A stretch of 64,000 nt of DNA, from NCBI GenBank assembly GCA_022496805.1, contig CM040090.1:7372001-7436000 (forward strand), written 5' to 3'. Below are positions 23,713-35,835 of this stretch, in pieces (position 1 is the first letter of the stretch; each line of letters opens with the position of its first letter). Source of the stretch: Pohlia nutans. Lineage: Eukaryota; Streptophyta; Bryopsida; Bryales; Mniaceae. The translations under genes were made by a program, and so were the position numbers. The notes beneath the pieces are model-generated. The model did not search any database, was not told the DNA's origin, and saw only the letters and a list, made by a program, of their open reading frames with translations.

Positions 23713-26700
23713 ATGCCGGGACCTACAACGAAGAAGGCGCAAACGGAGACGTACGTGGACACGAAGCGCAAAGATGACATCCGCCACGCCAACATGGTGG
23801 CAGCCAAGGCCGTCGCCGATGCCGTGCGCACCAGCCTGGGCCCCCGCGGCATGGACAAGATGCTGTCCACTGCCACCGGCGACGTCATCATCACCAACGA
23901 CGGTGCCACCATTCTCGACAAGGTCAGTTACCCGCGCACATTCTCGTCTGATTTTTTTAATTTTCAATTTTCTTTTTTTTAGGGTTTCGCATTGCGTATT
24001 TATGGCGTTTGGCGTTCTGTAGATGGAAGTCGTGCAGCCTGCTGCCAAGATGTTGGTTGAGCTTTCGAAATCGCAAGATATTGTTGCGGGGGACGGCACT
24101 ACCACAGGTATTCCCTCCGTCTCCAACTTGTTTGCTTGGTATTTCTTTGAGCCAATTTCATTGATCATATTGTAAGAAACATGATTAAAAAAGGTTCCAA
24201 ATTATGTCACTAGAATGATTGGAGAACATTGCATGTGTTCATTGCAACCTAAATAAAATTAGCCACAAGGAAGTATTTTTTTGTTTTTGACCTACTTAAA
24301 AAAGCACTTTCAAACATGACAATAACTTTGGGACGGAAGGAGTACCTTGTTATTTACAGTTGACTCAATTAGATGGCAATACTATTTGTTAAGCATTTTG
24401 ACTAAAATGTAGGAGTGTGCTTTCATTGGCAGATCAGTATAAGGTAGAGACACTCATAACCTACAACTTAAGATTTCTAGCCTACGTGCGATAAGAGTAG
24501 AAGGCGAATAGTATTTTTCCTTTGTAGGAAAATAGAAATCATGAAGAATGCAATTTTTTCCATAATTTTATTCTTAAAAATGAAATTTCTTGAAAAATTA
24601 GTCATCACTCAAAATGGATAACTAGATTATGCCAAATTTGTGATCATGTGATTCCACAAACTGGTGCAAAGTTACTTCTTGAAATTGACTAATATAGGTA
24701 ATAGTGCAAGAAGTTGATTGGTGTACAGAAGTTTCTACATGAGTGGCATTGAGTTTGGCTGTTAAGCATTACGGGTGCTTCTACCTTAAAAGCTTTATGG
24801 AGAGATCACTTTGGTTACTAAAGAGCTAAACTCTCTTGTGATCATTTAAAAAGAAACTAATTTAAAAAAATAAATCTCTATGCAAGAATTGCTTGTGCCA
24901 TCATTCAAAGTGGAAGGTTGTAGATCACTATTGAAGGGATAGTAGATAACCCAAAGATCAGTGGCTATAGACATTTAGCCAAGTCATGCTTACACCACCT
25001 GCTAATTGAAGTCCAATTGAGTGTATTAGAAGGGAGTCTATAGGGGATGAGATGGGACGGGATTAGGTTCTAATAACCTCCACCTTGGTTCAATTAACCC
25101 CTAAAGGAGCAAGGTTCATGGTTTTGAATTGAAGTATTCGGGACACATGTAGTATCGGGAACCTCACCTTGGCAAATGTACCCACTGGCTACATTCCACA
25201 CGAGATAATACACAGGAGGTTCTCGATACAACATCCTAGCCAAATTGATCGTATCGTGAAAAACAAAATTCATATGAGACCAAATTTTATATCACTGAAA
25301 TCAATGAAGAATATTGCATGTGTTGGTTAAAATAAAAATAAAAATTTGAGGAAAAGAAACTCTACATAGGATCTACTCAAAAATGCTAAAAAGAACATGA
25401 GGTCCAATTTGGGCTTCTAGGGATTAAGCGGGGATTACAGTTTGCTGCGACCTCATCGGTGTTATTTCCACTCTGTTGCAGTTGTTGTACTAGCAGGAGC
25501 TTTATTGAAGCAGTGTTTGAATCTTCTGGGAAAAGGTGTTCATCCCACCACAATCTCGGAGGCTCTTCATAAGGCCTCTGAGAAAGCTGTTGAGGTGAGA
25601 ATCGCCACCTGGATTTTGCGTCAGCTATAACCTTTGTTAGACGCAGCTGTGGCAAATCATACGGAATAACTACTCGGGAACGCTTTCAAAATGCCATTCA
25701 TGCAGAGGAGATGCTGAAGAATGGGGAGATAATTGTGGCTCAGATAGAGTGAGTGGTTCGGTAAATAAGTTTACACACTATGCTGATTTGATGTTTTGTA
25801 TTGCAGGTCATTAAATCTATGGCAATACCAGTGGAGCTTACTGATCAAGACCAACTTGTTAAAATTGCAAGCACTTCCCTAAACAGTAAGGTATAAGTCT
25901 CAAATGATGGATTTGTTCTGTCATCTATACTTCTACACTCAACCCTGTCTAATTGCACTCTTTTTACTTGCTCATTCCTAATATATTCTGAGAATATATC
26001 ATGTTGTGTACACATCTGACTGGTCAACTTCCACATGTCAAATTCTGAACACATGTGACAAGAGCCCATTTGTTTCCCTGAGGCAGTGCAATTAGAGAGG
26101 GTTGAGTGGATCTTTATGTTGCCTCAAGGGCTAAACGCTATCTCTCACCCTCCATGGAAAAACTAAACTGGATAAAAATAGAATTTGGGGTGACTTTCCT
26201 AGATTGCTCAGAAATCGAGTTTTATTGTTTTACTGCATTCGATAATATAGGATCTAGAATGAATATTTTTAGCCAGTTTGCTTTTTCCATGGAGGGTGAG
26301 ATTCTGGTATCTAACTGCTCTTGGTTTAATTGCTGTGAGCCATCATCCTCTGGACTCATCAAAGTGCATGCAGGTTGTCAGCCAATATTCATCACTGCTT
26401 GCTCCGCTTGCAGTCGATGCGGTGCTTAATGTTCGTGATCTTGATCGGCCTGATAGTGTCGACCTTCGAGATATTAAAGTTTTGAGGAAGCTAGGGGGAA
26501 CGGTGAGCTTTTAAAAACTTTGCGAACCGTATGATGTATTCTCTTTATTTCTACTTTTGATATCTTGATTTGGAAAATAGTTTCTATGCCAATTGTCCTA
26601 ATATTGATGTATTGGACAGGTGGATGATACGGAGATGGTGAAAGGCCTTGTATTTGACCACAAAGCAAGTCATACAGCTGGTGGACCAACACGCATAGAA

Positions 26701-28590
26701 AATGCAAAGATTGGTTTGATTCAGTTCCAGATTTCCCCACCCAAAACTGATATCGAGCAGAGTGTTATTGTGTCTGATTATACTCAAGTAAGTTTTTTTC
26801 TTGACCCAACAATTTTTTTCACGGAGTATGTATCTTGGACTATAATAATACAACAGTGCTATTGCTTTGCATTGAATGCCCGACGCATTTTATTTTATTT
26901 TATGAAATTTATCTTCCTTTTGTAGATGGACCGGATTCTCAAGGAGGAGAGGAATTACATCTTAAGTATGATCAAGAAGATCCGGGCAACAGGCTGCAAT
27001 GTCTTGTTAGTACAGAAGAGTATACTGCGAGATGCAGTCACAGACCTGTCTTTACATTATCTTGCCAAGGCAAAGATTCTTGTTATCAAAGATGTGGAAC
27101 GAGAAGACATTGAGTTCATTAGCAAAACCTTGAACTGTCTTCCTATTGCAAATATTGAACACTTTCGTGCTGAAAAGCTTGGACATGCTGACCTGGTTGA
27201 GGAGGTGTCTGTTGGTAATGGCCGGGTAATTCTCATATCCTTAAACTTCTGGATTAAGTTGTGGCACACACGGGGTTCTAAATAGTGCTCATTGTTTATT
27301 CCTGTCTTGTAGTTTCTTATTTCTTATGTTTGGTTAATTGTTATGTACTATGTTAGTCAGCGTAAATTCAGTACTGATTATCCCACTGATATTAGACACG
27401 TGTGTGGATGTTAATGCTGACTAAATGGGGCTTTCCTGTTTTTTTTTTAATCCAAAAATCCAGGTTGTGAAGGTGACTGGGATTAAGAATATGGGACGCA
27501 CAGTCTCAATCATCGTTCGAGGCTCGAATGCTTTGGTATGACACTGATTCTAATTTGAGCTTCTGACTACACGCATTCAGTTCAGGAATGTGAAGTAGGT
27601 TGTCGTCTTTGATTGCTTATGTTCCCTTTTCAAGTGCCTATTTTGTTTGCATCAGGTCCTTGATGAGGCAGTTCGGAGCCTGCACGATGCATTATGTGTC
27701 ATCAGGTGTCTGGTTAATGAGCGATTTCTTATTGCAGGTATCTTTTTCTATCATTACAATTTTGCCTGTACTTCGTAGTTCCTTTGCTACTAAATTTGAG
27801 ACTTTTTACTGGAAGCGTTGCAATTGACTTTATTTAGCCCTATGACCGATTCCTTTCAAGTAGACTAATATCATTGGTTTGCACAGGGGGTGGTGCACCT
27901 GAGATTGAGGTTTCCAGGCAATTGGGTATGTGGTCCAGATCATTGCACGGCATGGAAAGTTTCTGTGTGCGCGCATTTGCTGATGCGATGGAGGTGATTG
28001 TTCTTCTGAACTGACTTCCCTGCATCTTTCATGTTCAGCACAGATTCAAAATGTTATCTCGGATTTTGTCAAAGAATTTTCACCTGAACTCTTCGTCAAC
28101 TTCTGATAGTTTTGAGGATTCTATGCTGTGAGATTTTCTACTGATTGATGCTGTTCCTGACTACTTTTTCTGTGCGAGTTTTTATAAACCAGGAACTACT
28201 ATAACTTTGCACTCTCGATCTCACTCTGCAATTTTGATTATGTAGGTGATTCCTTTCACGTTAGCAGAAAATGCTGGTCTGAACCCAATATCCATTGTTA
28301 CAGAGCTTCGTAACCGACATGCCAATGGCGAGGTACGTTCTCGCATTTAGAATTTTCTTTACAGGCAGTCTAATTGCGATTCCTTGTACTGATTTTTTTA
28401 GGCTAAGAATTAATGTGAATCATGGCAATTGCAGGCAAACACAGGCATCAACGTGCGCAAGGGACAAATTACCAATATCTTGGAAGAAAACGTGGTGCAG
28501 CCATTGCTTGTGAGCACCAGTGCACTTTCACTAGCAACAGAATGTGTACGCATGATTTTGAAGATTGATGATATAGTTTCCACGCGATAA
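23713..28590 (+). CDS. CCT4: T-complex protein 1 subunit delta (CCT4), 12 exons, 530 aa
   Basis: One subunit of the eight-subunit cytosolic chaperonin CCT/TRiC, which folds actin, tubulin and other proteins with ATP. Exons: 23713-23922, 24023-24107, 25482-25594, 25807-25890, 26374-26502, 26620-26787, 26926-27225, 27464-27535, 27656-27737, 27887-27993, 28246-28332, 28435-28590. All introns are GT-AG and the joined frame is uninterrupted. Length fits the family (about 530-540 aa). Group II chaperonin motifs are in place: [11 protein letters not shown] (41-51), ITNDGATIL (60-68), GDGTTT (about 93-98), and GGGAPEIE (415-422). The C-terminus [20 protein letters not shown] is typical of delta subunits. 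Residues after GGGAPEIE ([27 protein letters not shown]) also match the delta type. The ATG is the first of the frame, just after the telo-box leader. GC-rich exon 1 contrasts with AT-rich introns. Intron 2 (1.37 kb) holds a TTAA element. Confidence 0.96.
25098..25423. mobile_element. TTAA element in CCT4 intron 2 (E6)
   Basis: TTAA at 25094-25097 and 25424-25427. Ends are CCCCTAAAGGAGC and a decayed TCCCTAGAAGCCC complement. The outer parts match the 230-bp elements of the MULE arms (CATGGTTTTGAATTG, GACCAAATTTTATATCA, GGATCTACTCAAAA). An extra stretch of about 100 bp after the first 40 bp is unique to this copy. It ends 54 bp before exon 3. Confidence 0.65.
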
Positions 28591-29060
28591 TTTTAGACAG
28601 CTATTTCGTCAATGGTTTTATTTCACTGGAAGTATGAAGGCAACAGTTTCTGTTTCTACCACCTATGGTGGGATTCATTATCATTTTTGAATGCTCTTAG
28701 AGCCGAATGCCTGCCTCGAGCAAATGAAATATGAGCTCTGGTAGCAAAGCATGTAAATGTCCACTTCATCTTGTTGAAGACGGATATCAAGCTTCACGAG
28801 TTGCAGCACCTCCGCTTTGATGGACAATTATTAGCTGTTCCTTCTGTTGAATACGACAGGAACGTGAATGGTGGTTTTCCCAACCCCGTCAAAATCCTCT
28901 GTTGTGTGCCCTGAATAGAAATAGGGAATGATGTTCTCTTCAAAGGAAGTAATGATCGTTCAAGAGTTCAGTTCGTTTTGCACTTGTTATATCTATCTGA
29001 GTTACAATTGTATGGAAAATTACATCTGCTCCTTTCAGAAGCATATAAAGTTATCATCAG
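28591..29060. other. CCT4 3' flank
   Basis: Probable 3' UTR and spacer. No strong plant polyadenylation signal stands out, and no further gene is seen. Confidence 0.45.
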
Positions 29061-29061
29061 A

Positions 29062-30055
29062 AAAGTTGGGCCAGACTATTTTGGTGCCATTTTGACACCA
29101 AAGGCCACATACAGGTCATTTTAGTGTCATTTTAGGCTGGCCTGGTATGGAGGTTGGCAACAAATTATCTTAACCCTTTAGTGCCTAGGGTACTGTAGCT
29201 CAGAGCCCTAGATTTCAGTAGATTTTTCCACTGGTTGAGACTACCAAAAATAGAATGAGTTAAATTAGAAAGTAACCGTACAATTCTATTCTCAACTCGA
29301 GAGCACATATTTTATCAAAATTTGAGAATCATCCGATGGTGGGATCGGAAGATTATAGTATGTATTTGAACTGTATAATGCTCGCTCAAAAACGAGATTT
29401 TGGGGGGTGTGTGACTTCAAAGTTAAATAGAATTTGAGGTAAATTTTCAAAAATAAAAGCAAAGAAGTTCAGCTATGCCCTATGTCAATACCTCTCCGTT
29501 GCAATCTTTCATATCAAAAATAGACTTACACATAATTATTGTGAGATTTATAAGTGAAAGTGACTTCTCCATGTACGGTTTAGGACAAAATTTTATACGT
29601 AGAAAATTGACAGGAGTGGGTACATTAGTCAAGATCGGATTACACACACTAATGGAAGATGAAGAAGAGAACACAATCCAAAAAAATAAAACAAGATAAC
29701 AAACTTCCAAACACAAGAAATACTACGTAGTACATATGTTGTATTTGTAAGTATTTACTGTATTTTCAAGTATTTGTAGTATTTCCGCGTTCTGTTGATA
29801 GGTATTTTGATAGTTGTACAATTCCAAATTGAAAATTTCTTTTTCTGGAAGGTGCATAATGTATGTGGGCATATTTGAACTTCAAAACTGAAGTTCCAAT
29901 TCTTCACGGATTCTCTGCTATTTGCATTTCGGACGTTGTAGTGACCATAATGTGGTCAGCTAGGCACTAAAGGGTTAATTGCATTACCATCATGGCACCA
30001 TGTTCACATGCCTTGAAGTTCCGATGATGGTATGTTCTCATGTGGTATTAGTGAA
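29062..30055. repeat. Repeat R copy split by a TTAA element
   Basis: Sequence at 29062-29173 and 29975-30055 matches, inverted, the region 33200-33376 (shared strings include TTTTGGTGCCATTTTG, CATTTTAGTGTCATTTTA, TTCACATGCCTTGAAGTTC). The match jumps cleanly across the TTAA element at 29174-29974. Confidence 0.7.
29174..29974. mobile_element. TTAA-flanked element, 801 bp, with a known empty site (E7)
   Basis: TTAA at 29170-29173 and 29975-29978. Perfect 15-bp ends CCCTTTAGTGCCTAG. A hairpin, TGACCATAATGTGGTCA (29942-29958), lies just inside the right end. The inverted related sequence at 33200-33376 has a single TTAA (33248-33251) at the matching point and no element, which shows directly that insertion duplicated TTAA. 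Confidence 0.88.
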
Positions 30056-30057
30056 GG

Positions 30058-30760
30058 ATGAATTTAGTGCTCAAGTGACCACTTTGTGGTCTCTGATGTG
30101 TCGAAAATGTGAATAACGGAAAATCCGTGAAGAATTGGATTTTGAATTGTGAAGTTCAGATTGAGTCTTATAATACAAATCTTTTAGAAAAAGATTTTTT
30201 TAACTTGGAATTGTGCAACTATCAATATACAACTATTCTCTTATTTATGTTCCATTAGTGTATGTATTCTAATCTTGATCAATGTACCATCTCTTCTCAT
30301 ATTTTAATGTATAAATTTTTGTTCTAAATCGTACATGGATAAGTCACTCTCACTTATTAAATTTACAACACGAAAGATTGCAACGGTCTTAAGACGAAAG
30401 ATTGCAGCGGTCTTAACACGAAAGATTGCAACGGAGAAGTGGTGACATAGGTCATTGCTGAACATCTTCACTTTCATTTTAGAAAATTTAACCCAAATTC
30501 TATTCAACTTTGAAGTCATATGTCTCCAAAATCTCATTTTTGAGTGTGCATTATACAGTTTAAAGGTGTACTATGATCTTCCAATCCCTGCATTGGATGA
30601 TTCTCTAATTTTGGCAAAATGTCTCCATTCCAGTTGAGATTACAATTGTATAGTTGTTTTCTAATTTCTAAATCCATTTTATTTTTAGTGGTATCAATCA
30701 TAGTGGAAAAACCTAGTGAAATTCAGTGAACCCAACTACAATATCTAAAGCATTAAAGGG
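30058..30760. mobile_element. TTAA-family element, inverted relative of E7 (E8)
   Basis: The right end is CATTAAAGGG plus TTAA (30761-30764). The left end has decayed to GGATGAATTTAGTGCTC. The interior is an inverted relative of E7. A perfect hairpin, GACCACTTTGTGGTC (30077-30091), sits just inside the left end. A short tandem repeat (CACGAAAGATTGCA type) lies at 30368-30436. Confidence 0.6.
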
Positions 30761-30908
30761 TTAAGAAGGATTGCATAGGCTACATTCATTTTGCTAAGAT
30801 CATTCCCAACAACATGTGTGAACTTACCTTTAGGAGCTCTTCTATATAAATATGCCAATAAAATTGTACACAACTTTGCATTTCCTTGCCAATGACCACT
30901 CAATTTAA

Positions 30909-31415
30909 CCCCTAAATGCCTACAACCCTCTCCAAATTTGGAGAATTGCAAAGATGCATTATAAAATGCAACCAAGAGGAATGTTTTGAACTTGATGTAT
31001 GAAGAAAAGTTGTACATTATGAAGTTTAGATTCTATCCATGTGATAAGATCTATGATTGGAATCACCAATAGTTATGTATAAAATTTGAAACTTAAAATT
31101 CAAAATTCTTTTGTAATTTGATTACAAAAAAATTATTGACAATCTATTGATGAAATTTGTTGCGATAGGTTGAAATGTAATACTCTAAGTGTAGTGATTT
31201 TTGGAGATTTTTTGGTTGCTTAATTTTATGAGTTGTGATTTTTTCAAGAACACTTTTTATTCATTTTGAACTAAGATCTACAAAAATTTTGGCAAATCAC
31301 TTTGGCATGAAATGAGGTGTAGTATTTCTTTACTTGCAAAAAGTGTATGAAAAATGAGAAATGAGAATTCAATTATGTACATCATGTTGAAAATGAGGGC
31401 TTAGGTAGTTATTGG
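30909..31415. mobile_element. TTAA element, 507 bp (E9)
   Basis: TTAA at 30905-30908 and 31416-31419. The left end is CCCCTAAATGCC; the right end is decayed. Its interior is the inverted relative of 40002-40577, sharing CCTCTCCAAATTTGG, AGATGCATTATAAAATGCAA and GTAGTGATTTTTGGAGATTT. Confidence 0.65.
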
Positions 31416-31419
31416 TTAA

Positions 31420-32688
31420 AAGACAAGAGCAATACTACAATGAGAAGTCCTTCAAGCATAAAGTCAAACCATACAAGAAACATTTTCCTCCTTCACAAAT
31501 TAAATGAAAAAACTACATCTGAATCCCGGGGAAGTTAGTGTCAAAAATTTAAATAACCATGTGAGAACAAATATAGGGTGTCTTTTATTCATTTGAGATA
31601 AAATTTATAAATTTATAGAAGTAATATAGGGTGTTTTAAAATCAATTTAAGAATATTTCTTGGAATATACCATGAATGTACTCTAATTATACTATAAATA
31701 ATAAAACATTTCAATTATTTCACAGCCCCTTCAATTTACCCTTTGTACGCTCATGTATACCAAAATTTACACTAAGTGACATTAGAAAAATAATCGGGTC
31801 TCTTCAAAGCCGTGAGTTCCCGTCGTTGGGAATGTAACAAGTGGCTTTGAGATCAACCTTTGAGTACGTCGTTGAGCTGGCCAAAATTGCTGGTCTGTCG
31901 CTAGTTTGCCATGCTTGCATGCTCACGTGCACCAACTCGCGCGCAAATTTTTTGACATTCCCAAGATCTGAATTCAATTTATGACATACTAAACATAAAA
32001 TCATATACAAAAATAAAAAATAAATAAAAATAAAATTCCAAATGCAAATCATATCCAACCCATACCTTTGCAATTGGATACTAGTATGCTATCAAATAAT
32101 GACATGTATGAAAAACAATCAATACTTGATTAAAAAAGAAAAGCTATCCATACAATAGACCAAACATAATAGAATATAACTTTACTATACTACTAATTAA
32201 AAACATATCACATACAAAATATTATATACACTATGGATACAAAATATTTGAATAATTTTTTTTCAACTCCAACGAAAAGACTTTAGATATAATATGTAAA
32301 TCTCGGGGAGTTCATTCAATGTATTTTATGTGTATCACGTGCAAACAAATCTTTGACCCCCTATGTTACATTGTAAATAATCAATCAAACAACTTGAAAA
32401 AATGATAAAATATTTCTTTATGTTGAAAGTTTATATTGTGAATTTTTGGGAATTTTCTTTATTCAAATTAATTTCTTAGAATTTTTTTAAATAAATACAC
32501 TGTACAACTCATTTTTGTATTTTAGAGCTAGTTTCAATTGTGTATTCAGAATTAGTTTCAAATTTAATTGAAATAAGAGTTTTCTAAAATAAAAGATACA
32601 ACGATTATGTAACCACACTCAAATTTGGAGCTAAATCAAACTTAATAAAAAAAGCATATAGGTGGTTGAAAATCACTTGTTCGCACAT
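31420..32688. other. AT-rich spacer with decayed MITE fragments
   Basis: Around 31520-31770 and 32290-32370 there are diverged relatives of the 250-bp element at 13581 (TCCCGGGGAAGTTAGT, TCTCGGGGAGTTCATT). A 89-codon ORF on the minus strand (32073-31804) is low-complexity in the middle and has no domain. Confidence 0.4.
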
Positions 32689-33375
32689 CAAAAAAGTTGT
32701 TCCATATTATTTTGGTGCCATCATGAACTAAAATCAACAATCATCTTCCAAAATATACTCTCACAATTGAATTAGAGTTGCAAGAGGCGTTTTGCTTGAT
32801 GCACCCTCTTTTACAATCCCTTTCTCTTGTTTATGAATTGTGTTTGGCTTTTCACAAACTAGAACATTTGTTGCCTTCATGTTTGAATTGTGCAATTGGT
32901 GCTTTTCTTGATTCCTTTGCCTCCACAACCTTTTAATTAAATGATGAATTTTTTTGTTCCCTCTATCAAAAGGACCTCATATGTGCCTTGCCTTTGGCAC
33001 TTTAAACCATCTTTAAACTAGATTTGAAGAGGTCTTTAATTTTTTTTTAAACTAGCTTTTAATGAAGTATATCTTGGTCACCCAATGTCCAAATCAAGAT
33101 TTTCTTGGGTTTATTGTATTTAAATTTCAAATACGATTCTAATAATAGCAAGATAACTTTTTAATTCCATTTACATCAAAAGACAATTTTAATATACCTC
33201 ATCAAGAACTTCAAGGCATGTGAACATGATGGTGCATTGAAATGCAATTAAGGTAATTTGGTGCCAACCTCCGTATCAACCTAGTATGGATAAAATGACA
33301 CTAAAATGACTTGTATGCGGCCTTTGATGTCAAAATCACAAAATGGCACCAAAATAGTATGGAACAACTTTTTTG
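32689..33375. mobile_element. 690-bp element with AAAAAAGTTGTTCCATA ends (repeat R)
   Basis: About 30 bp at the left end (AAAAAAGTTGTTCCATATTA, TTTTGGTGCCAT) recurs inverted at 33342-33375 with few mismatches. Its right part is the uninterrupted version of the repeat at 29062-30055. No clear target duplication was found. Confidence 0.6.
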
Positions 33376-33699
33376 GTGTCGACCTATTTAGAGTACCCAT
33401 TGAGAATGCTTTGTCAATTGTGCAGATACATCCATCCTATTATTAAACCTCCCAACTAGATTGATTGAGATCCAAGAATTTACTTGCGTTGCACGGAATC
33501 CACTCAACTGTAACTACAGTCCATTGAGCTGTAGAAATCTTTTAAACAATGGCTTGAAGATGCCTTGAGCAACCACTTCATCAAATATAATAGAATTATG
33601 GCATGTCATGAACAGAAATACGCAACAATCACACTCGCAAACGCGTCTATCCTACACTAGCTTGCAACTTGAAGTAAACTTCTATATGAAGTTCTTGAA

Positions 33700-33838
33700 C
33701 CACGTACAATTATATTACTTCAAGCAAGAGGAATTATATATACTAGGAGCAGGGCACGTACAATTATATTACTTCAAGCAAGAGGAATTATATATACTAG
33801 GAGCAGGGCACGTACAATTATATTACTTCAAGCAACAT
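33700..33838 (+). repeat. 54-bp tandem repeat, 2.6 copies, interrupted
   Basis: The unit joins CACGTACAATTATATTACTT, CAAGCAAGAGGAATTATATA and TACTAGGAGCAGGG. It reads in frame as an 18-residue repeat (HVQLYYFKQEELYILGAG). A further copy resumes at 34340-34422, on the far side of the inserted element 33838-34337. Confidence 0.75.
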
Positions 33839-34337
33839 TAGAGAAATGATGAGCCTTGGAGAGGGCCCTTGGAAGTGTCATACATAGTCTATTAATTAGA
33901 CGTGAGTGGGCTTAGGTAAAGTACCTAAATTTTGACATAAAAATGTCACTACCTTGTGTGGAAGTTAGGTACTATAACTAGTTCATGATACAAGATAATG
34001 TACTTCGCATTGGATTACTATAACTAGTTCATGGTACAAGATAATGTACTTCGCATTGGATTACTATAACTAGTTATAGTACCTAACATCACATTGAATT
34101 ACTATAACTAGTTCATGGTACAAGATAATGTACTTTGCATTGTATTAGTTATAGCACCTAACTTGTATTGTTTTCCAGTAAACAATTCTCTCACCCAATG
34201 TACCTTAGCTCACATGATGCGAACGCATATAGGGGAAATAGCTCACTTCCTTTTCTTGAAGTACAATTTAAATGCTAAAAATGACCCCCCATGCACTTGC
34301 TTGAGAGGCCCTCTCCAAGGCTCAATATTTCTCTAAT
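33838..34337. mobile_element. 500-bp MITE inserted in the 54-bp tandem repeat
   Basis: Left end GAGAAATGATGAGCCTTGGA and right end complement GAGAAATATTGAGCCTTGGA, continuing GAGGGCC, form inverted repeats of about 30 bp. The flanks read ATTA and TAAT, so the duplication is probably TA. Removing it restores the 54-bp array. Inside are tandem copies of ACTATAACTAGTTCATGGTA + CAAGATAATGTACTTCGCAT (33973-34140). Confidence 0.6.
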
Positions 34338-34339
34338 GG

Positions 34340-34930
34340 AGGAATTATATATAATTACTAGGAGCAGGGCACGTACAATTATATTACTTCAAGCAAGAGG
34401 AATTATATATACTAGGAGCAAGGCCACCCATGCCCTCAGAGAGTCTCTCACACTCCAGAAGTAGAGGAAAAGTGCCAAGGGCCCTTTCAAATACCTCTTG
34501 ACTCTGAATTCTAGCGTGTTGCGTGTCAGAACTTGGGCCTTCAAATCACTGTTTAATTCATTGTATTCTCCCATTCTACTTGTGATTGGTCCATTGACTT
34601 TTTGATGCGCACTTTTGATACGTGAAGGTCGTGCAAGGGTGGGGGAGTGTGAGTGCAAGGGCCCTTTCAAATAAGAGTTAGTCCTTGTGTGCATGGGTGG
34701 GAATGCTCTGACTCAGAATCCTAGCGTGTTAGAAATTGGGCCTTCAAATCACTATTTAGTTGACTATATCCTCCCATTCTACTTGTGATTGGTCCATTCA
34801 CTATTTGATACGCACTTTTGATACGTGAAGGACGTGCAAGGGTGGGGGAGTGTGAGTGCAAGGGCAATTCAAATATAGATGAATAATCTCAGAGAGTTAA
34901 TCCTAGCGTGCATGGGTGGGAATGCTCCTA
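34340..34930. repeat. Duplicated Tourist-like fragments
   Basis: Two direct copies of a block with TTTTGATACGTGAAGG, CGTGCAAGGGTGGGGGAGTG and TGAGTGCAAGGGC (near 34610-34670 and 34810-34865) follow each other. The GTGCATGGGTGGGAATGCTC end occurs at 34690-34710 and 34908-34926. These ends match the TAA-flanked element at 37857-38334. Confidence 0.5.
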
Positions 34931-35480
34931 GTAGTAGAAACTTTGACAACAAACAGTTCACAAGTTAGGAGTAAAGACAAAAGCCCTTATTTGCGATCGA
35001 TGAGCTCAAGACACCGAAGCAAAAGCTTTGGTAACCAATTCAATAATAAAATGCGAAACCTCATTGAAATCAGTCTGCAAAATGGTCACCGAATAACTGT
35101 ACTAGACATTCTCACCTCCATTATTTTCTCTAAGGCGACGTACACAAGGTACTCCACGACGCAAAATGAAACCAATGTGCTCTGACTGACTGCTCAGTCA
35201 TGACCAAATCCTAATCCAACATGATGTAATGGAACGGGTTTGCAATAGCTTTTTTGGCCTTCATCGTCTCAAGATAGATAGATATTACTTTGCAACAGAT
35301 CAATTCATTCATGGCATATTCATGGCATATAAGCCCTGACGGGAAAACTAATACACGAGGACCACTAACTGCATGCATGCGGATCGAGGTTTTTAATGCT
35401 ACATGTGTCGATCCCAGGAACCACGCACACTGGACCACAACAACTTAATAAGAAGAAGCATCAGCTAAGTTGCTTAATTA
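34931..35480. other. Spacer, no gene seen
   Basis: Short ORFs on both strands without motifs. No RNA gene recognised. Confidence 0.35.
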
Positions 35481-35494
35481 GTTAGCCTGTAACT

Positions 35495-35660
35495 TCGTTG
35501 GTATCAATGGTGAGCCCCGGAATTCAGTCGATCTGGCTCCCAAATTGTAACTGACTAGTACTTAGATAGTATCAATGCTGAGCCTGGAATTCAGTCGATC
35601 TGGCTCCCTTGTAGCTTAGTATCAATATTGAGCCCTAGACTTCAGTCCAGCTGGGGCTCG
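35495..35660 (+). repeat. Short tandem repeat with GAATTCAGTCGATCTGGCTC
   Basis: Three degenerate units begin GTATCAATG/ATTGAGCC and end TCAGTC-ATCTGGCTCC (about 35500, 35570, 35618). No coding potential. Confidence 0.6.
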
Positions 35661-35700
35661 CTAGCAGCTAGTCACTATGTTCATGGAATTAATGTGTTAT

Positions 35701-35835
35701 AACGTTGTCTAATCTTTTTTTTATCTAGAAGCTTGGAAGCTGCATCGATCTATATGTTTCACAGATATCGACATTGAAACATACAGATCGGTGCACCTTA
35801 CAAGCTTCTAGATAGCAAAAAGATTAGAGAACGTT
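35701..35835. ncRNA. Strong foldback, candidate microRNA precursor or MITE
   Basis: The 5' arm (AACGTT at 35701, CTAGAAGCTTGGAAGCTGCA, TCGATCTATATGTTTCA) pairs with the 3' arm (TGAAACATACAGATCGGTGC ... CAAGCTTCTAGATAGC ... AACGTT at 35830). The stem is about 55-60 bp with few mismatches and the loop is about 13 nt. Total size and loop fit a plant MIR precursor. I do not recognise a known microRNA in it, and no other copy lies in the window. A young inverted-repeat transposon is the alternative. Confidence 0.5.
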
